NCBI RefSeq assembly: GCF_030053835.1
Contig: NZ_CP125655.1
Coordinates: 3,038,001-3,102,000 of the forward strand
Source of the DNA: Cellulomonas sp. ES6
GTDB taxonomy: Bacteria > Actinomycetota > Actinomycetes > Actinomycetales > Cellulomonadaceae
DNA: 64,000 bases
Reading direction: 5' to 3'
Shown: in pieces, positions 9,638-19,042 of the stretch
Layout of the letters: each line of letters opens with the position of its first letter
How positions within the stretch are numbered: the first letter of the stretch is position 1
Notes under the pieces: model-generated
Databases searched by the model: none
Told to the model about the DNA's origin: nothing
The model's input: the letters and a program-made list of their open reading frames with translations, nothing else
Translations under genes and position numbers: made by a program

Positions 9638-9777
9638 CCGCGGTCGTGCTCCCGGCTGACGACGGCGACCTGACGGCACGCATCGACGACGCGATCGCGG
9701 ACGCGGGACAGCCCGGGGCCGGCACGGAGGACTTCCGTCGGGCGGCTGCCGACGTCGTCACCGAGGCGGACTGGTGA
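9634..9777 (+). CDS. Small ORF, possible antitoxin of a degraded MazEF-like pair
   Basis: A 47-codon ORF whose ATG overlaps the stop of the phosphatase gene (ATGA) and whose stop overlaps the GTG of the next frame (GTGA). The product is acidic and helical in composition and ends in ADVVTEADW, without a recognisable DNA-binding domain. Its size, its double overlap and the MazF-like sequence directly behind it fit an antitoxin or antitoxin remnant. I infer the function from position only. Confidence 0.45.
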   Translation: MTAVVLPADDGDLTARIDDAIADAGQPGAGTEDFRRAAADVVTEADW

Positions 9778-9905
9778 TCGAGCGCGGCGACGTCTGCTGG
9801 GTCGGCGAGCTGCGGGGCGGCGCGCCCGGGACGCGGAGCCCTGCCGTCGTCGTGCAGGCGGACGGAGTCGACCGCCCGGGTGTCCGGACCGTGCCGGCGG
9901 CCTGA
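9774..9905 (+). pseudogene. MazF/PemK-like toxin fragment, truncated
   Basis: The frame begins GTG (VIERGDVCWVGELRGGAPGT) and continues RSPAVVVQAD, matching the N-terminal pattern of MazF ribonucleases: an RGD-x-x-W-V strand, a Gly-rich loop and a R-P-x-V-V-V-Q strand. It stops after 43 codons where the family needs about 105-115, so the remaining catalytic core is missing. It ends 7 nt before the convergent STAS gene. The upstream coupling is intact, so truncation from the 3' side, possibly by the event that brought in the STAS gene, is the simplest reading. I judge it inactive. Confidence 0.6.
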
Positions 9906-9912
9906 GGCGCGG

Positions 9913-10275
9913 TCAGGCGGGCGAGGAGGCGTCCTCGGTCGCGGGGGACGTCTCGTCGCCCGCGCAGCGGTGGTCCGCGTCGATGCGGAACAGCTCGAGC
10001 GCCCCGCAGATCTCCAGCACGAACAGGTCCCGCGGGTCCGCGCCGCGCAGCACCGTGGCCCCGCCCCGCTTGCGGCTGGCGTCGGCCAACGAGATGAGGA
10101 ACGCCGCGCCCGTCGAGTCCATGAACGTCACGCCGCACATGTCGATGACCAGCAGCTGGCGCCGCAGCCCCACCACGCGGGCCGCGATCTCCGGGAACTG
10201 GTCGCGCTCGGCGAGGTCGAGGTCGCCGGCGATGACGAGCGTGGTCGTCGCCGCCGAGGTGGCGATCTCGATCAT
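9913..10275 (-). CDS. STAS-domain anti-sigma-factor antagonist
   Basis: A 120-residue STAS protein starting at ATG 10275, with GGAGGT five nucleotides upstream. The first strand is TTTLVIAGDLDLAE, and the phosphorylation loop VTFMDSTGAAFLISL contains the target Ser (DSTG). A charged tail of about 20 residues ends the protein. It lies downstream of and convergent to the PAS-GAF-PP2C-HATPase gene, mirroring the STAS gene on the other flank. The two antagonists and the switch protein probably act on the same anti-sigma circuit. Confidence 0.88.
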   Translation of the reverse strand: MIEIATSAATTTLVIAGDLDLAERDQFPEIAARVVGLRRQLLVIDMCGVTFMDSTGAAFLISLADASRKRGGATVLRGADPRDLFVLEICGALELFRIDADHRCAGDETSPATEDASSPA

Positions 10276-10356
10276 GGGGGACCTCCGTGGGGCCTGCAGG
10301 GGCGGGACGACTGTAACCACCCGCGCCGCGGCACCGCATGCGGAGCGGGTGGCTGC

Positions 10357-10362
10357 GACACT
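10357..10362 (+). promoter_or_regulatory. -10 hexamer GACACT, leaderless DUF3151 gene
   Basis: The hexamer has A at position 2 and T at position 6 and stands 6 nt before the ATG at 10369. No ribosome binding site is present. Confidence 0.45.
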
Positions 10363-10368
10363 GGGCCC

Positions 10369-10791
10369 ATGACCGGTCCGAATCTCCTCGAGCCCGAGCC
10401 CACCCGCCTGCCCGAGGGAGCCGACGCCGACGCGCGCGCGGTGCTCGACCGGGGCGGCGACCCCCGCGACGCCGCCCGCGAGGTGCCGACGTCGTCGCTC
10501 GCCTGGGCGCTGCTCGCCGAGCGCGCGCTCGCCGACGAGGGCGACCCGGTCGCGGCGTACGCCTACGCGCGCACCGGCTACCACCGCGGGCTCGACGCCC
10601 TGCGCCGGGCCGGCTGGCGCGGGCGCGGGCCCGTCCCCGCCGACCACGAGCCGAACCAGGGGTTCCTGCGCGCGCTCCTCGCGCTCGCGGAGGCCGCCGA
10701 CGCCATCGACGAGGAGGACGAGGCCGACCGCTGCGCCCAGTTCCTCGTCGACTCCGGCACCTCCCCGGAGGAGATCAGCGCCCTCCGCTGA
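10369..10791 (+). CDS. DUF3151 family protein
   Basis: A 140-residue soluble protein of the actinobacterial DUF3151 family. The Ala-rich helical core has the conserved SSLAWALLAERAL, YAYARTGYHRGLDALRRAGW and HEPNQGFLRAL segments, and the protein ends with a short acidic helix. Its function is unknown. Family members are typically found between fba and purA in actinobacteria, as here. It is followed by a long imperfect palindrome that probably ends its transcript before purA. Confidence 0.85.
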   Translation: MTGPNLLEPEPTRLPEGADADARAVLDRGGDPRDAAREVPTSSLAWALLAERALADEGDPVAAYAYARTGYHRGLDALRRAGWRGRGPVPADHEPNQGFLRALLALAEAADAIDEEDEADRCAQFLVDSGTSPEEISALR

Positions 10792-12345
<1,554 letters not shown>

Positions 12346-12394
12346 CCTCGTCCCAGCGCGCGGTCCGTCCACCCGGCCGCGCGCGGGGGCTCGG

Positions 12395-12400
12395 TAGGGT
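12395..12400 (+). promoter_or_regulatory. -10 hexamer TAGGGT, leaderless purD promoter
   Basis: TAGGGT is followed by 6 nt and the GTG at 12407, with no ribosome binding site between. purD therefore probably has its own leaderless transcript in addition to read-through from purA. Confidence 0.6.
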
Positions 12401-12406
12401 CGGCCC

Positions 12407-13669
12407 GTGAAGATCCTCGTCGTCGGGACCGGCGCCCGCGAGCACGCCCTCGCCCTCGCCCTGTCCCAGGACCCGGCCGTCACCGAGCTGCACGCCGCCC
12501 CGGGCAACCCGGGCATCGGCGCCCTCGCCGCGCTGCACGCCGTCGACCCGCTGGACGGGGACGCCGTGGCGGCGCTCGCGACGTCGCTCGGCGCGGACCT
12601 CGTCGTCGTGGGGCCGGAGGCGCCGCTGGTGGCGGGGGTGGCCGACGCCGTGCGCGCCGCCGGGGTGCCGGTCTTCGGCCCGAGCGCCGAGGCGGCGCGC
12701 CTGGAGGGGTCGAAGGCCTTCGCCAAGGAGGTCATGGCCGCCGCCGGCGTGCCGACCGCGGACCCGGTGGTCGTCACGGACCCGGAGCGCGCGGCGGCGG
12801 CGCTCGACACGTTCGGCGCCCCGTACGTCGTGAAGGACGACGGGCTCGCGGCCGGCAAGGGCGTCGTCGTCACCGAGGACCGCGCGGCGGCGCTGGCGCA
12901 CGCGCTCGCGTGCCTCGCGAAGCCCGGCGGACGCGTCGTCGTCGAGGACTACCTGGACGGCCCCGAGGTGTCGCTGTTCGTGCTGTCCGACGGCGCGCAC
13001 GTGGTGCCGCTGGTGCCGGCGCAGGACTTCAAGCGCGTCGGCGACGCGGACACCGGCCCGAACACCGGCGGCATGGGCGCGTACTCGCCGCTGCCGTGGG
13101 CGCCCGCGGGCCTGGTCGAGGAGGTCGTGGCGCAGGTCGCCCAGCCGACGGTCGACGAGATGGCCCGGCGCGGCACCCCGTTCGCGGGGGTCCTGTACTG
13201 CGGGCTCGCGCTGACGAGCCGCGGCACCCGGGTGGTCGAGTTCAACGCGCGCTTCGGCGACCCGGAGACGCAGGTCGTCCTCGCGCGCCTCGCGACCCCG
13301 CTCGCGGGCGTGCTGCTCGCGGCCGCGACGGGCCGGCTCGCGGAGCTGCCGCCGCTGGAGTGGCGCGACGACGCCGCGGTGACGGTGGTCGTCGCCTCGT
13401 CCGGCTACCCGGAGGCCCCGCGCACGGGCGACGTCGTCGAGGGGCTCGCCGACGCCGCCGCGCTGCCGGGTGTGGACGTGCTGCACGCCGGCACCGCGGC
13501 CGGCGCGGACGGCGCGGTGCTGTCCGCCGGGGGCCGGGTGCTCTCCGTCGTCGGCACGGGGCCGGACCTCGCGGCGGCCCGGGAGGCGGCCTACGCGGGC
13601 GTCGGCCGCATCCGCCTGGACGGCTCCCACCACCGCACCGACATCGCGCGGGCGGCCGCCGGGGCCTGA
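12407..13669 (+). CDS. purD: Phosphoribosylamine-glycine ligase
   Basis: A 420-residue ATP-grasp enzyme that makes glycinamide ribonucleotide, the second step of IMP synthesis. The N-terminal [12 protein letters not shown] (residues 5-16) begins the PurD N domain. The ATP-grasp core has [13 protein letters not shown] near residue 145, a LVPAQDFKR segment near 203 and the metal-binding [12 protein letters not shown] near 278. It starts directly at GTG 12407 behind a TAGGGT hexamer. Length and all core motifs are complete. Confidence 0.97.
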   Translation: MKILVVGTGAREHALALALSQDPAVTELHAAPGNPGIGALAALHAVDPLDGDAVAALATSLGADLVVVGPEAPLVAGVADAVRAAGVPVFGPSAEAARLEGSKAFAKEVMAAAGVPTADPVVVTDPERAAAALDTFGAPYVVKDDGLAAGKGVVVTEDRAAALAHALACLAKPGGRVVVEDYLDGPEVSLFVLSDGAHVVPLVPAQDFKRVGDADTGPNTGGMGAYSPLPWAPAGLVEEVVAQVAQPTVDEMARRGTPFAGVLYCGLALTSRGTRVVEFNARFGDPETQVVLARLATPLAGVLLAAATGRLAELPPLEWRDDAAVTVVVASSGYPEAPRTGDVVEGLADAAALPGVDVLHAGTAAGADGAVLSAGGRVLSVVGTGPDLAAAREAAYAGVGRIRLDGSHHRTDIARAAAGA

Positions 13670-13706
13670 GCCCGGACGCCCGCCGCGCGACCCCGACGGG
13701 CTGCGG

Positions 13707-13712
13707 CAGGAT
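13707..13712 (+). promoter_or_regulatory. -10 hexamer CAGGAT, leaderless purC promoter
   Basis: CAGGAT stands 6 nt before the ATG at 13719, repeating the spacing seen at purD and other starts in the window. Confidence 0.45.
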
Positions 13713-13718
13713 GGACGC

Positions 13719-14642
13719 ATGACCGCTCCCACGCTCCCCGGCTGGACGCACACGTACTCCGGCAAGGTCCGCGACCTGTACGTCCCCGACACCACGCAGG
13801 GCGCCGGGGCGGACGTCGCGGAGCGGCACGGCGACGTCGTGCTGGTCGTCGCGAGCGACCGGGTGAGCGCCTACGACCACGTGCTCGAGCCGGGCATCCC
13901 CGGCAAGGGCGTCGTGCTCACGCAGCTCAGCCTGTGGTGGTTCGAGCAGCTCGCCGACCTGGTGCCGAACCACGTGGTCACGGCCGACGCCCCCGACGTG
14001 CCGGAGCCGGTGCTCGGGCGGGCGATGCTGTGCCGCCGGCTCGACATGGTGCCGGTCGAGTGCGTGGCGCGCGGCTACCTCACGGGCTCGGGCCTCGCGG
14101 AGTACCGCGTGTCGGGGTCGGTGACGGGCATCGCGCTGCCGGCGGGGCTGGTGGACGGCTCGCGGCTCGCGGCGCCGGTGTTCACGCCCGCGACGAAGGC
14201 CGAGCTCGGGGAGCACGACGAGAACGTCACGCTGGACCAGGTGGCCGCGACCGTCGGGCGGGAGCTCGCCGAGCGGCTGCGCGACCTCACGCTCGCGGTC
14301 TACGCGCGGGCGGAGGGGATCGCGCGCGAGCGCGGCGTCATCCTGGCGGACACCAAGCTGGAGTTCGGCCGGGACCTCGTGACGGGGGAGCTCACGCTCG
14401 GCGACGAGGTGCTGACGCCCGACTCGTCGCGGTTCTGGCCGGCGGACGCGTGGGAGCCGGGGCGCGCGCAGCCGAGCTTCGACAAGCAGTACGTGCGCGA
14501 CTGGCTGACGTCGCCGGGGTCGGGGTGGGACCGCGCGTCGGACGCCCCGCCGCCCCCGCTGCCGGCGGACGTGGTGGCACGCACCCGGGACCGGTACCTG
14601 GAGGCGTACGAGCGTCTCACCGGTCGGGCCCTCGCGCTCTGA
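13719..14642 (+). CDS. purC: Phosphoribosylaminoimidazole-succinocarboxamide synthase
   Basis: A 307-residue SAICAR synthetase that condenses CAIR with aspartate using [12 protein letters not shown] (residues 13-21), [24 protein letters not shown] and ADTKLEFG are the expected substrate and metal sites. It is of the longer actinobacterial/eukaryote-like form (about 300 residues rather than 240). It ends the purA-purD-purC group. The next gene, 107 nt away, belongs to an iron-regulated operon. Confidence 0.97.
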   Translation: MTAPTLPGWTHTYSGKVRDLYVPDTTQGAGADVAERHGDVVLVVASDRVSAYDHVLEPGIPGKGVVLTQLSLWWFEQLADLVPNHVVTADAPDVPEPVLGRAMLCRRLDMVPVECVARGYLTGSGLAEYRVSGSVTGIALPAGLVDGSRLAAPVFTPATKAELGEHDENVTLDQVAATVGRELAERLRDLTLAVYARAEGIARERGVILADTKLEFGRDLVTGELTLGDEVLTPDSSRFWPADAWEPGRAQPSFDKQYVRDWLTSPGSGWDRASDAPPPPLPADVVARTRDRYLEAYERLTGRALAL

Positions 14643-14667
14643 GCCCCCGTCCGGACGGCGCCCGAAG

Positions 14668-14686
14668 GTAGGTTAGGCTCGCCTCA
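14668..14686 (+). promoter_or_regulatory. IdeR/DtxR iron box
   Basis: GTAGGTTAGGCTCGCCTCA matches the 19-bp IdeR/DtxR consensus (TTAGGTTAGGCTAACCTAA) in its whole left half and the CCT of the right half. It lies 63 nt upstream of the siderophore-binding protein gene. Iron-loaded IdeR binding here would repress the operon when iron is plentiful. Confidence 0.85.
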
Positions 14687-14749
14687 TCGTCGCGGCGCCG
14701 ACGACGCCGCAGCGGCGGCGCGGGCGCCCCTCCCCGATCGGAGCCCCTC

Positions 14750-15826
14750 GTGCACGCTCGCACGTCCCGCCCGCGCCCGGCCGCCCGCCGCGGCCTGACC
14801 GCCGTCGCCGTGCTCGGTGCCGCCGCGCTCGCCCTGACCGCCTGCTCCGGCGACGACGGCGGGTCCGCCGACGACTCCGGCACGCCCGGCGACACCGCCG
14901 CGGCCGAGGGCGCGTTCCCGGTCACCATCGAGTCGTCGCTCGGCGAGGCCACGATCCCCGAGCGCCCCGAGCGCGTCGTCGCCCTCGGCTGGGGCGCCGC
15001 CGACATCGCGTTCTCGCTCGGCACCACCCCCGTCGGCATCGAGTCCGACGACTGGGCCGGCGACGAGGACGGGTACCAGCCGTGGTTCCGCGAGGCGGTC
15101 GAGGACGCCGGCGAGGAGCTGCCCGAGACCATCACGATGTACCCGGAGCTCGACGTCGAGGCCGTCATCGCGCTCGAGCCCGACCTGATCCTCGCGACGC
15201 AGTCCGGCATCGACCAGGCCACGTTCGACCAGCTCTCCGACTTCGCGCCCGTGGTGGCCTACCCGGGCGACGCGTGGGCGACCTCCGTCGAGGACCAGAT
15301 CACGATCGCGGCGCAGGCGCTGGGCGTCCCGGAGCGGGGCGACGAGCTGGTGGACGGCATCCAGGCCGCCTACGACGAGGTCGCGCAGGCGCACCCCGAG
15401 TGGGCCGACGTCACCTACGCGTACGTCTACGGCGGCGACCAGGCCGGCTCGCTCGGGGTGTACATGCCCGGCGACACCCGCGTCGCGCTGCTGTCGAGCC
15501 TCGGCCTGCAGCTCGCGCCGTCCGCCGCCTCGCTGGAGCCGGACCCCGGCTCGTTCTACGCGACGCTCGGCCTGGAGAACGCGGACCGGCTCGACGACGT
15601 GGACGTGCTGTTCACCTGGTTCAACGACGAGGACGAGCAGGCCGCCACCGAGGCGCAGCCGCTGTGGCAGCAGATGCCGGCGTTCGCGTCCGGTGCGTAC
15701 CTGCCGATGATCGACCGGCAGCTCGGCATGGCGGTCACCGTCGCCGACCCGCTGAGCGTGCCGTACGCCCTCGACGCGTACGTCCCGCAGATCGAGGAGG
15801 TCGTCGCGAAGGTGACCGGGAGCTGA
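14750..15826 (+). CDS. Iron-siderophore ABC transporter substrate-binding lipoprotein
   Basis: A 358-residue FepB/FhuD-class lipoprotein. The basic N-terminus and hydrophobic segment end in the lipobox ALTAC with Cys32, and an acidic Gly/Ser linker follows. The mature part carries the RPERVVALGWGAADIAFSLG start of the first lobe, the long connecting helix and a second lobe typical of helical-backbone metal-binding proteins. It captures a ferric siderophore and delivers it to the two FecCD permeases encoded next. The GTG start at 14750 is chosen because the signal peptide begins there. The IdeR box upstream indicates iron repression. Confidence 0.92.
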   Translation: MHARTSRPRPAARRGLTAVAVLGAAALALTACSGDDGGSADDSGTPGDTAAAEGAFPVTIESSLGEATIPERPERVVALGWGAADIAFSLGTTPVGIESDDWAGDEDGYQPWFREAVEDAGEELPETITMYPELDVEAVIALEPDLILATQSGIDQATFDQLSDFAPVVAYPGDAWATSVEDQITIAAQALGVPERGDELVDGIQAAYDEVAQAHPEWADVTYAYVYGGDQAGSLGVYMPGDTRVALLSSLGLQLAPSAASLEPDPGSFYATLGLENADRLDDVDVLFTWFNDEDEQAATEAQPLWQQMPAFASGAYLPMIDRQLGMAVTVADPLSVPYALDAYVPQIEEVVAKVTGS

Positions 15827-15869
15827 CCAGCCGCCGACCCGGCCCGGACGAGCACCCCGGCGCCCGCGC

Positions 15870-16919
15870 GTGACCGCCGACGTCACCGCCCCGCGAGCCC
15901 CGCGCAGCACCGCGCGGGGCTCGCGGTCGCGTACGTGGGCGCTCGCCGCCGGGCTGCTCGTCGCCGCCGGCCTGCTGGTGCTCGCGTGCGGGCTGAGCGT
16001 CGCCGTCGGGTCCAAGCAGGTGCCGCTCGGCGACGTGTGGTCGGCGTGGCTCCACCCGGACGACGGGTACACCTCGGCGGTCGTGCAGTCGCGGCTGTCC
16101 CGCACGGCGCTCGGGCTGCTCGCCGGCGCGGCGCTCGCGGTGTCCGGCGCCGTGATCCAGGGCCTGACCCGCAACCCGCTCGGCGACCCGGGCCTGCTCG
16201 GCGTGAACGCCGGGGCGTCCGCCTCCGTGGTCGTCGTGACGGCGCTCGCAGGCGGGACCGCCGGGCGCTCGGTGTGGGCGGCGCTGCCCGGCGCCGTGCT
16301 GGCCACGGTCGCGGTGTACGTCATCGGGTCCGGAGGGCCGGGCGGCCGGGCGACGCCGGTGCGGCTCGTGCTCGCCGGGTCGGCCGTCGGTGCCGTGCTG
16401 CTCGCGCTGGTGCAGGCGATCACGCTGGCCGACACCGACGTGTTCACGACCTACCGGTTCTGGGTCATCGGCTCGCTGGCCGGGCGGCCCGACGGCACGG
16501 TCGGGCTGGTGCTGCCGTACGTCGTCGCCGGGCTGGTGCTGGCGCTGCTGCTCGCGCGGCCGCTCAACGCCCTGGCGCTGGGGGACGAGACGGCGACGGC
16601 GCTCGGGCTCAGCGCCGGGCGGACGCGCCTGCTCGCGGGAGCCGCCGCCACGGTGCTCGCGGCCGCGTCGGTGGCCGCGGTCGGGCCGGTGGCGTTCGTC
16701 GGGCTCGCGGTGCCGTTGACCGTGCGGACGTTCACCGGCGCCGACCACCGGTGGCTGCTGCCGTACGCGGCCCTGCTCGGCCCGGTGCTGCTGCTCGGGG
16801 CGGACGTCGTGGGCCGGGTCGTGGCGCGGCCGGGGGAGCTGATGGTCGGGGTGGTGACCGCGTTCCTGGGGGCGCCGTTCCTCGTGGCGGCCGTGCGGCG
16901 GGGGAGGGTCGGGCTGTGA
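15870..16919 (+). CDS. FecCD-family iron-siderophore permease
   Basis: A 349-residue membrane protein with about nine or ten predicted helices. Family markers are SVAVGSKQVPLGDV, LSRTALGLLAGAALAVSGAV, the QGLTRNPLGDPGLLGVNAGA loop (contacting the ATPase) and GPVAFVGLAVPLTVRTF. It forms the channel with the next permease. It starts at GTG 15870, 43 nt after the binding-protein gene, and its stop overlaps the following GTG (GTGA). Confidence 0.92.
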   Translation: MTADVTAPRAPRSTARGSRSRTWALAAGLLVAAGLLVLACGLSVAVGSKQVPLGDVWSAWLHPDDGYTSAVVQSRLSRTALGLLAGAALAVSGAVIQGLTRNPLGDPGLLGVNAGASASVVVVTALAGGTAGRSVWAALPGAVLATVAVYVIGSGGPGGRATPVRLVLAGSAVGAVLLALVQAITLADTDVFTTYRFWVIGSLAGRPDGTVGLVLPYVVAGLVLALLLARPLNALALGDETATALGLSAGRTRLLAGAAATVLAAASVAAVGPVAFVGLAVPLTVRTFTGADHRWLLPYAALLGPVLLLGADVVGRVVARPGELMVGVVTAFLGAPFLVAAVRRGRVGL

Positions 16920-17995
16920 CCGGGCCCGGGACCGCGGGAGCGCCGGCGGCGCCCACCGCCCCGGCCCGCGCCGGGGCGGCCGCGGGCCGGCGCGGACCGG
17001 TCGTGCGGGTGAACCGTCGCGCGGTCCTCGTGTGCGCGGTCGCGCTGCTCGCCGTCCTCGTGCTCGCGGTGGTCACGGTCTGGCTGGGCGAGCTCGGGAT
17101 CAGCCCCGCCGAGCTCCCCGCCGTGCTCGCCGGTCAGGGGTCGCGCGCGCAGGAGTGGGTGCTGTGGTCCAACCGCGCGCCGCGGCTCGGGGTCGCCGTG
17201 GGCGCCGGGGCCGCGTTCGGCGTGGCGGGCTCCGTGTTCCAGAGCGTCACGCGCAACCCGCTCGGCAGCCCCGACGTGATCGGCCTCGGCTCCGGTGCGG
17301 CGGCCGGCGCGGCCGCGGCGACGCTCGTCTGGCCCGGGGTGCTGCCGGGCCCGGTGGGTGCCCTGCTGGGCGCCGGGCTGGCCGTCGGGGCGGTGCTGCT
17401 CGGCGCCGGGCGCGGGGTGCGGGCGCCGCTGCGGATGGTCGTCGTGGGCATCGCCGTCGGCGCGATGAGCCTGGCGTTCGTGCAGCTCGCCCTGGCCCGG
17501 GCCACGGCCGAGGAGGCGCAGACCGTCGCGGCGTGGCTGAACGGCAGCCTGCTGTCCCGGCGGGCCGAGCACGTCGCGACCATCGGCATCGCGCTCGCGG
17601 TGCTGCTGCCGTGCGCGCTCGCGCTGACCCGCCGGCTGCAGCTCGTCGAGATGGGGGACGACGCCGCCACCGCCCTCGGCGTCGACCCCGGCCGGACCCG
17701 TGGCCTCGCGATCGCGGTGGGCGTCGCGCTGACCGCCGCCGCCGTCAGCGTCTGCGGACCCGTGTCGTTCATCGCGCTCACCGCCCCGCAGATCGCCCGG
17801 CGGCTCACCCGCTCCACCGGGCCCGGCATGGTCGCGGCCGCGTGCACGGGCGCCGCGCTGCTCGTCGCCGCCGACCTGCTCGCGCAGCACGCGCCGTGGG
17901 GCGTGCAGTACCCGGTCGGCGTGCTCACCGCGCTGCTCGGCGGCTCGTACCTGGCGTACCTGCTGGTGCGCGAGTGGAGGAAGGGAACCGCATGA
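16916..17995 (+). CDS. FecCD-family iron-siderophore permease, second subunit
   Basis: A 359-residue permease. An Ala/Pro/Arg-rich N-terminal tail of about 40 residues precedes the first helix. The conserved NRAPRLGVAVGAGAAFGVAG, QSVTRNPLGSPDVIGLGSGA and CGPVSFIALTAPQIARRLT segments are present. The GTG at 16916 overlaps the preceding stop. Together with the 15870 permease and the ATPase it should import a ferric siderophore. The specific siderophore cannot be read from sequence, and no siderophore synthesis genes are in the window. Confidence 0.92.
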   Translation: MTGPGTAGAPAAPTAPARAGAAAGRRGPVVRVNRRAVLVCAVALLAVLVLAVVTVWLGELGISPAELPAVLAGQGSRAQEWVLWSNRAPRLGVAVGAGAAFGVAGSVFQSVTRNPLGSPDVIGLGSGAAAGAAAATLVWPGVLPGPVGALLGAGLAVGAVLLGAGRGVRAPLRMVVVGIAVGAMSLAFVQLALARATAEEAQTVAAWLNGSLLSRRAEHVATIGIALAVLLPCALALTRRLQLVEMGDDAATALGVDPGRTRGLAIAVGVALTAAAVSVCGPVSFIALTAPQIARRLTRSTGPGMVAAACTGAALLVAADLLAQHAPWGVQYPVGVLTALLGGSYLAYLLVREWRKGTA

Positions 17996-18834
17996 CCGGC
18001 ACACCCGCACCGGCGTCGACGCCGGCGCCGCCGCTCGCGACGGACGCCGTGACGCTCGCCTACGACCGGCTGGTGGTCGCGCGCGACCTCACCGTCGCCG
18101 TGCCCGCCGGGTCGTTCACCGTGATCATCGGGCCGAACGGCTGCGGCAAGTCCACCCTGCTGCGGGCGCTCGCCCGCACGCTGCGACCCCGCGCGGGCCG
18201 GGTGCTGCTGGACGGCGCGCCGATGGGCTCGCTGCGCAGCCGCGCGATCGCCCGCCGGCTCGCGCTGCTGCCGCAGGGACCCATCGCGCCCGAGGGCATC
18301 ACCGTCGGCGACCTCGTCGCCCGCGGCCGCTACCCGCACCAGGGTCTGCTGCGCCAGTGGTCCGCCGACGACGCCCGCGCGGTCGAGGCCGCGATGGCCG
18401 CCACGGAGGTCACGGAGCTGCGGGACCGCGACGTCGCGGACCTGTCCGGCGGGCAGCGCCAGCGCGCCTGGCTGGCGATGGCCCTCGCGCAGGAGACGGA
18501 CCTGCTGCTGCTCGACGAGCCGACGACGTTCCTCGACATCGCCCACCAGTACGAGGTCATGGACCTCTGCGCCCGGCTGCACGAGGAGGGGCGCACGCTC
18601 GTCGCCGTGCTGCACGACCTCAACCAGGCGGCCCGGTACGGCACGCACGTGATCGCGATGCAGGACGGTCGCGTGGTGGCGCAGGGCGCTCCCGGCGAGG
18701 TCATCACGGCCGGGCTGGTGCGGGACGTGTTCGGGCTGGCCGCGCGCGTGGTGCCCGACCCGGAGACCGGCACGCCGATGGTCGTCCCGCGCCGCCGGGA
18801 CGCCCACGTGCGGCACAGCACCGACCGCCCCTGA
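17992..18834 (+). CDS. Iron-siderophore ABC transporter ATP-binding protein
   Basis: A 280-residue FepC/FecE-type ATPase. Walker A is IIGPNGCGKST, the signature is DLSGGQRQRAW, Walker B is LLLLDEPTTFLD, and the switch His lies in VLHDLNQAARY. ATG 17992 overlaps the permease stop (ATGA) and has GGAGG upstream. It closes the binding protein-permease-permease-ATPase operon. A long palindrome at 18897-18956 separates it from the convergent rskA. Confidence 0.94.
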   Translation: MTGTPAPASTPAPPLATDAVTLAYDRLVVARDLTVAVPAGSFTVIIGPNGCGKSTLLRALARTLRPRAGRVLLDGAPMGSLRSRAIARRLALLPQGPIAPEGITVGDLVARGRYPHQGLLRQWSADDARAVEAAMAATEVTELRDRDVADLSGGQRQRAWLAMALAQETDLLLLDEPTTFLDIAHQYEVMDLCARLHEEGRTLVAVLHDLNQAARYGTHVIAMQDGRVVAQGAPGEVITAGLVRDVFGLAARVVPDPETGTPMVVPRRRDAHVRHSTDRP

Positions 18835-18896
18835 CGCCCGCCCCACCCGCACCCGCCCGCGCCCCGCGCCTGCGCCCGTCCCGCGTCCGCTGCTCA

Positions 18897-18956
18897 TCGA
18901 CATTGCCGTAGGTGCGGGGTTCGCAGGCGGGAACCCCGCACCTACTGCAACGTCGA
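18897..18956. terminator. 26-bp-arm palindrome between the iron operon and rskA
   Basis: The left arm (18897-18922, TCGACATTGCCGTAGGTGCG then GGGTTC) and right arm (18931-18956) pair at 24 of 26 positions around an 8-nt loop. It lies between convergent genes and would terminate both. The two mismatches and the total length of 60 bp resemble the repeat families near 36.7, 41.2 and 58.4 kb. Confidence 0.7.
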
Positions 18957-19042
18957 CGCGGTCGGTCGGGTCGAGCGTGGGCGCGGTCGGGCGGGCGGGC
19001 GTGAGCAGGTCAGGTGCGAGCGGTCCGGGCGGGCTGGTCGGG

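Noticed and set aside
7079..9679. An 866-codon minus-strand frame opposite the PAS-GAF-phosphatase gene
   Set aside because: A shadow frame with low-complexity composition and no motif. The plus strand has four intact domains.
9774..9905. MazF-like frame as an intact toxin
   Set aside because: It stops at 43 codons and lacks most of the ribonuclease fold, so it is listed as a fragment.
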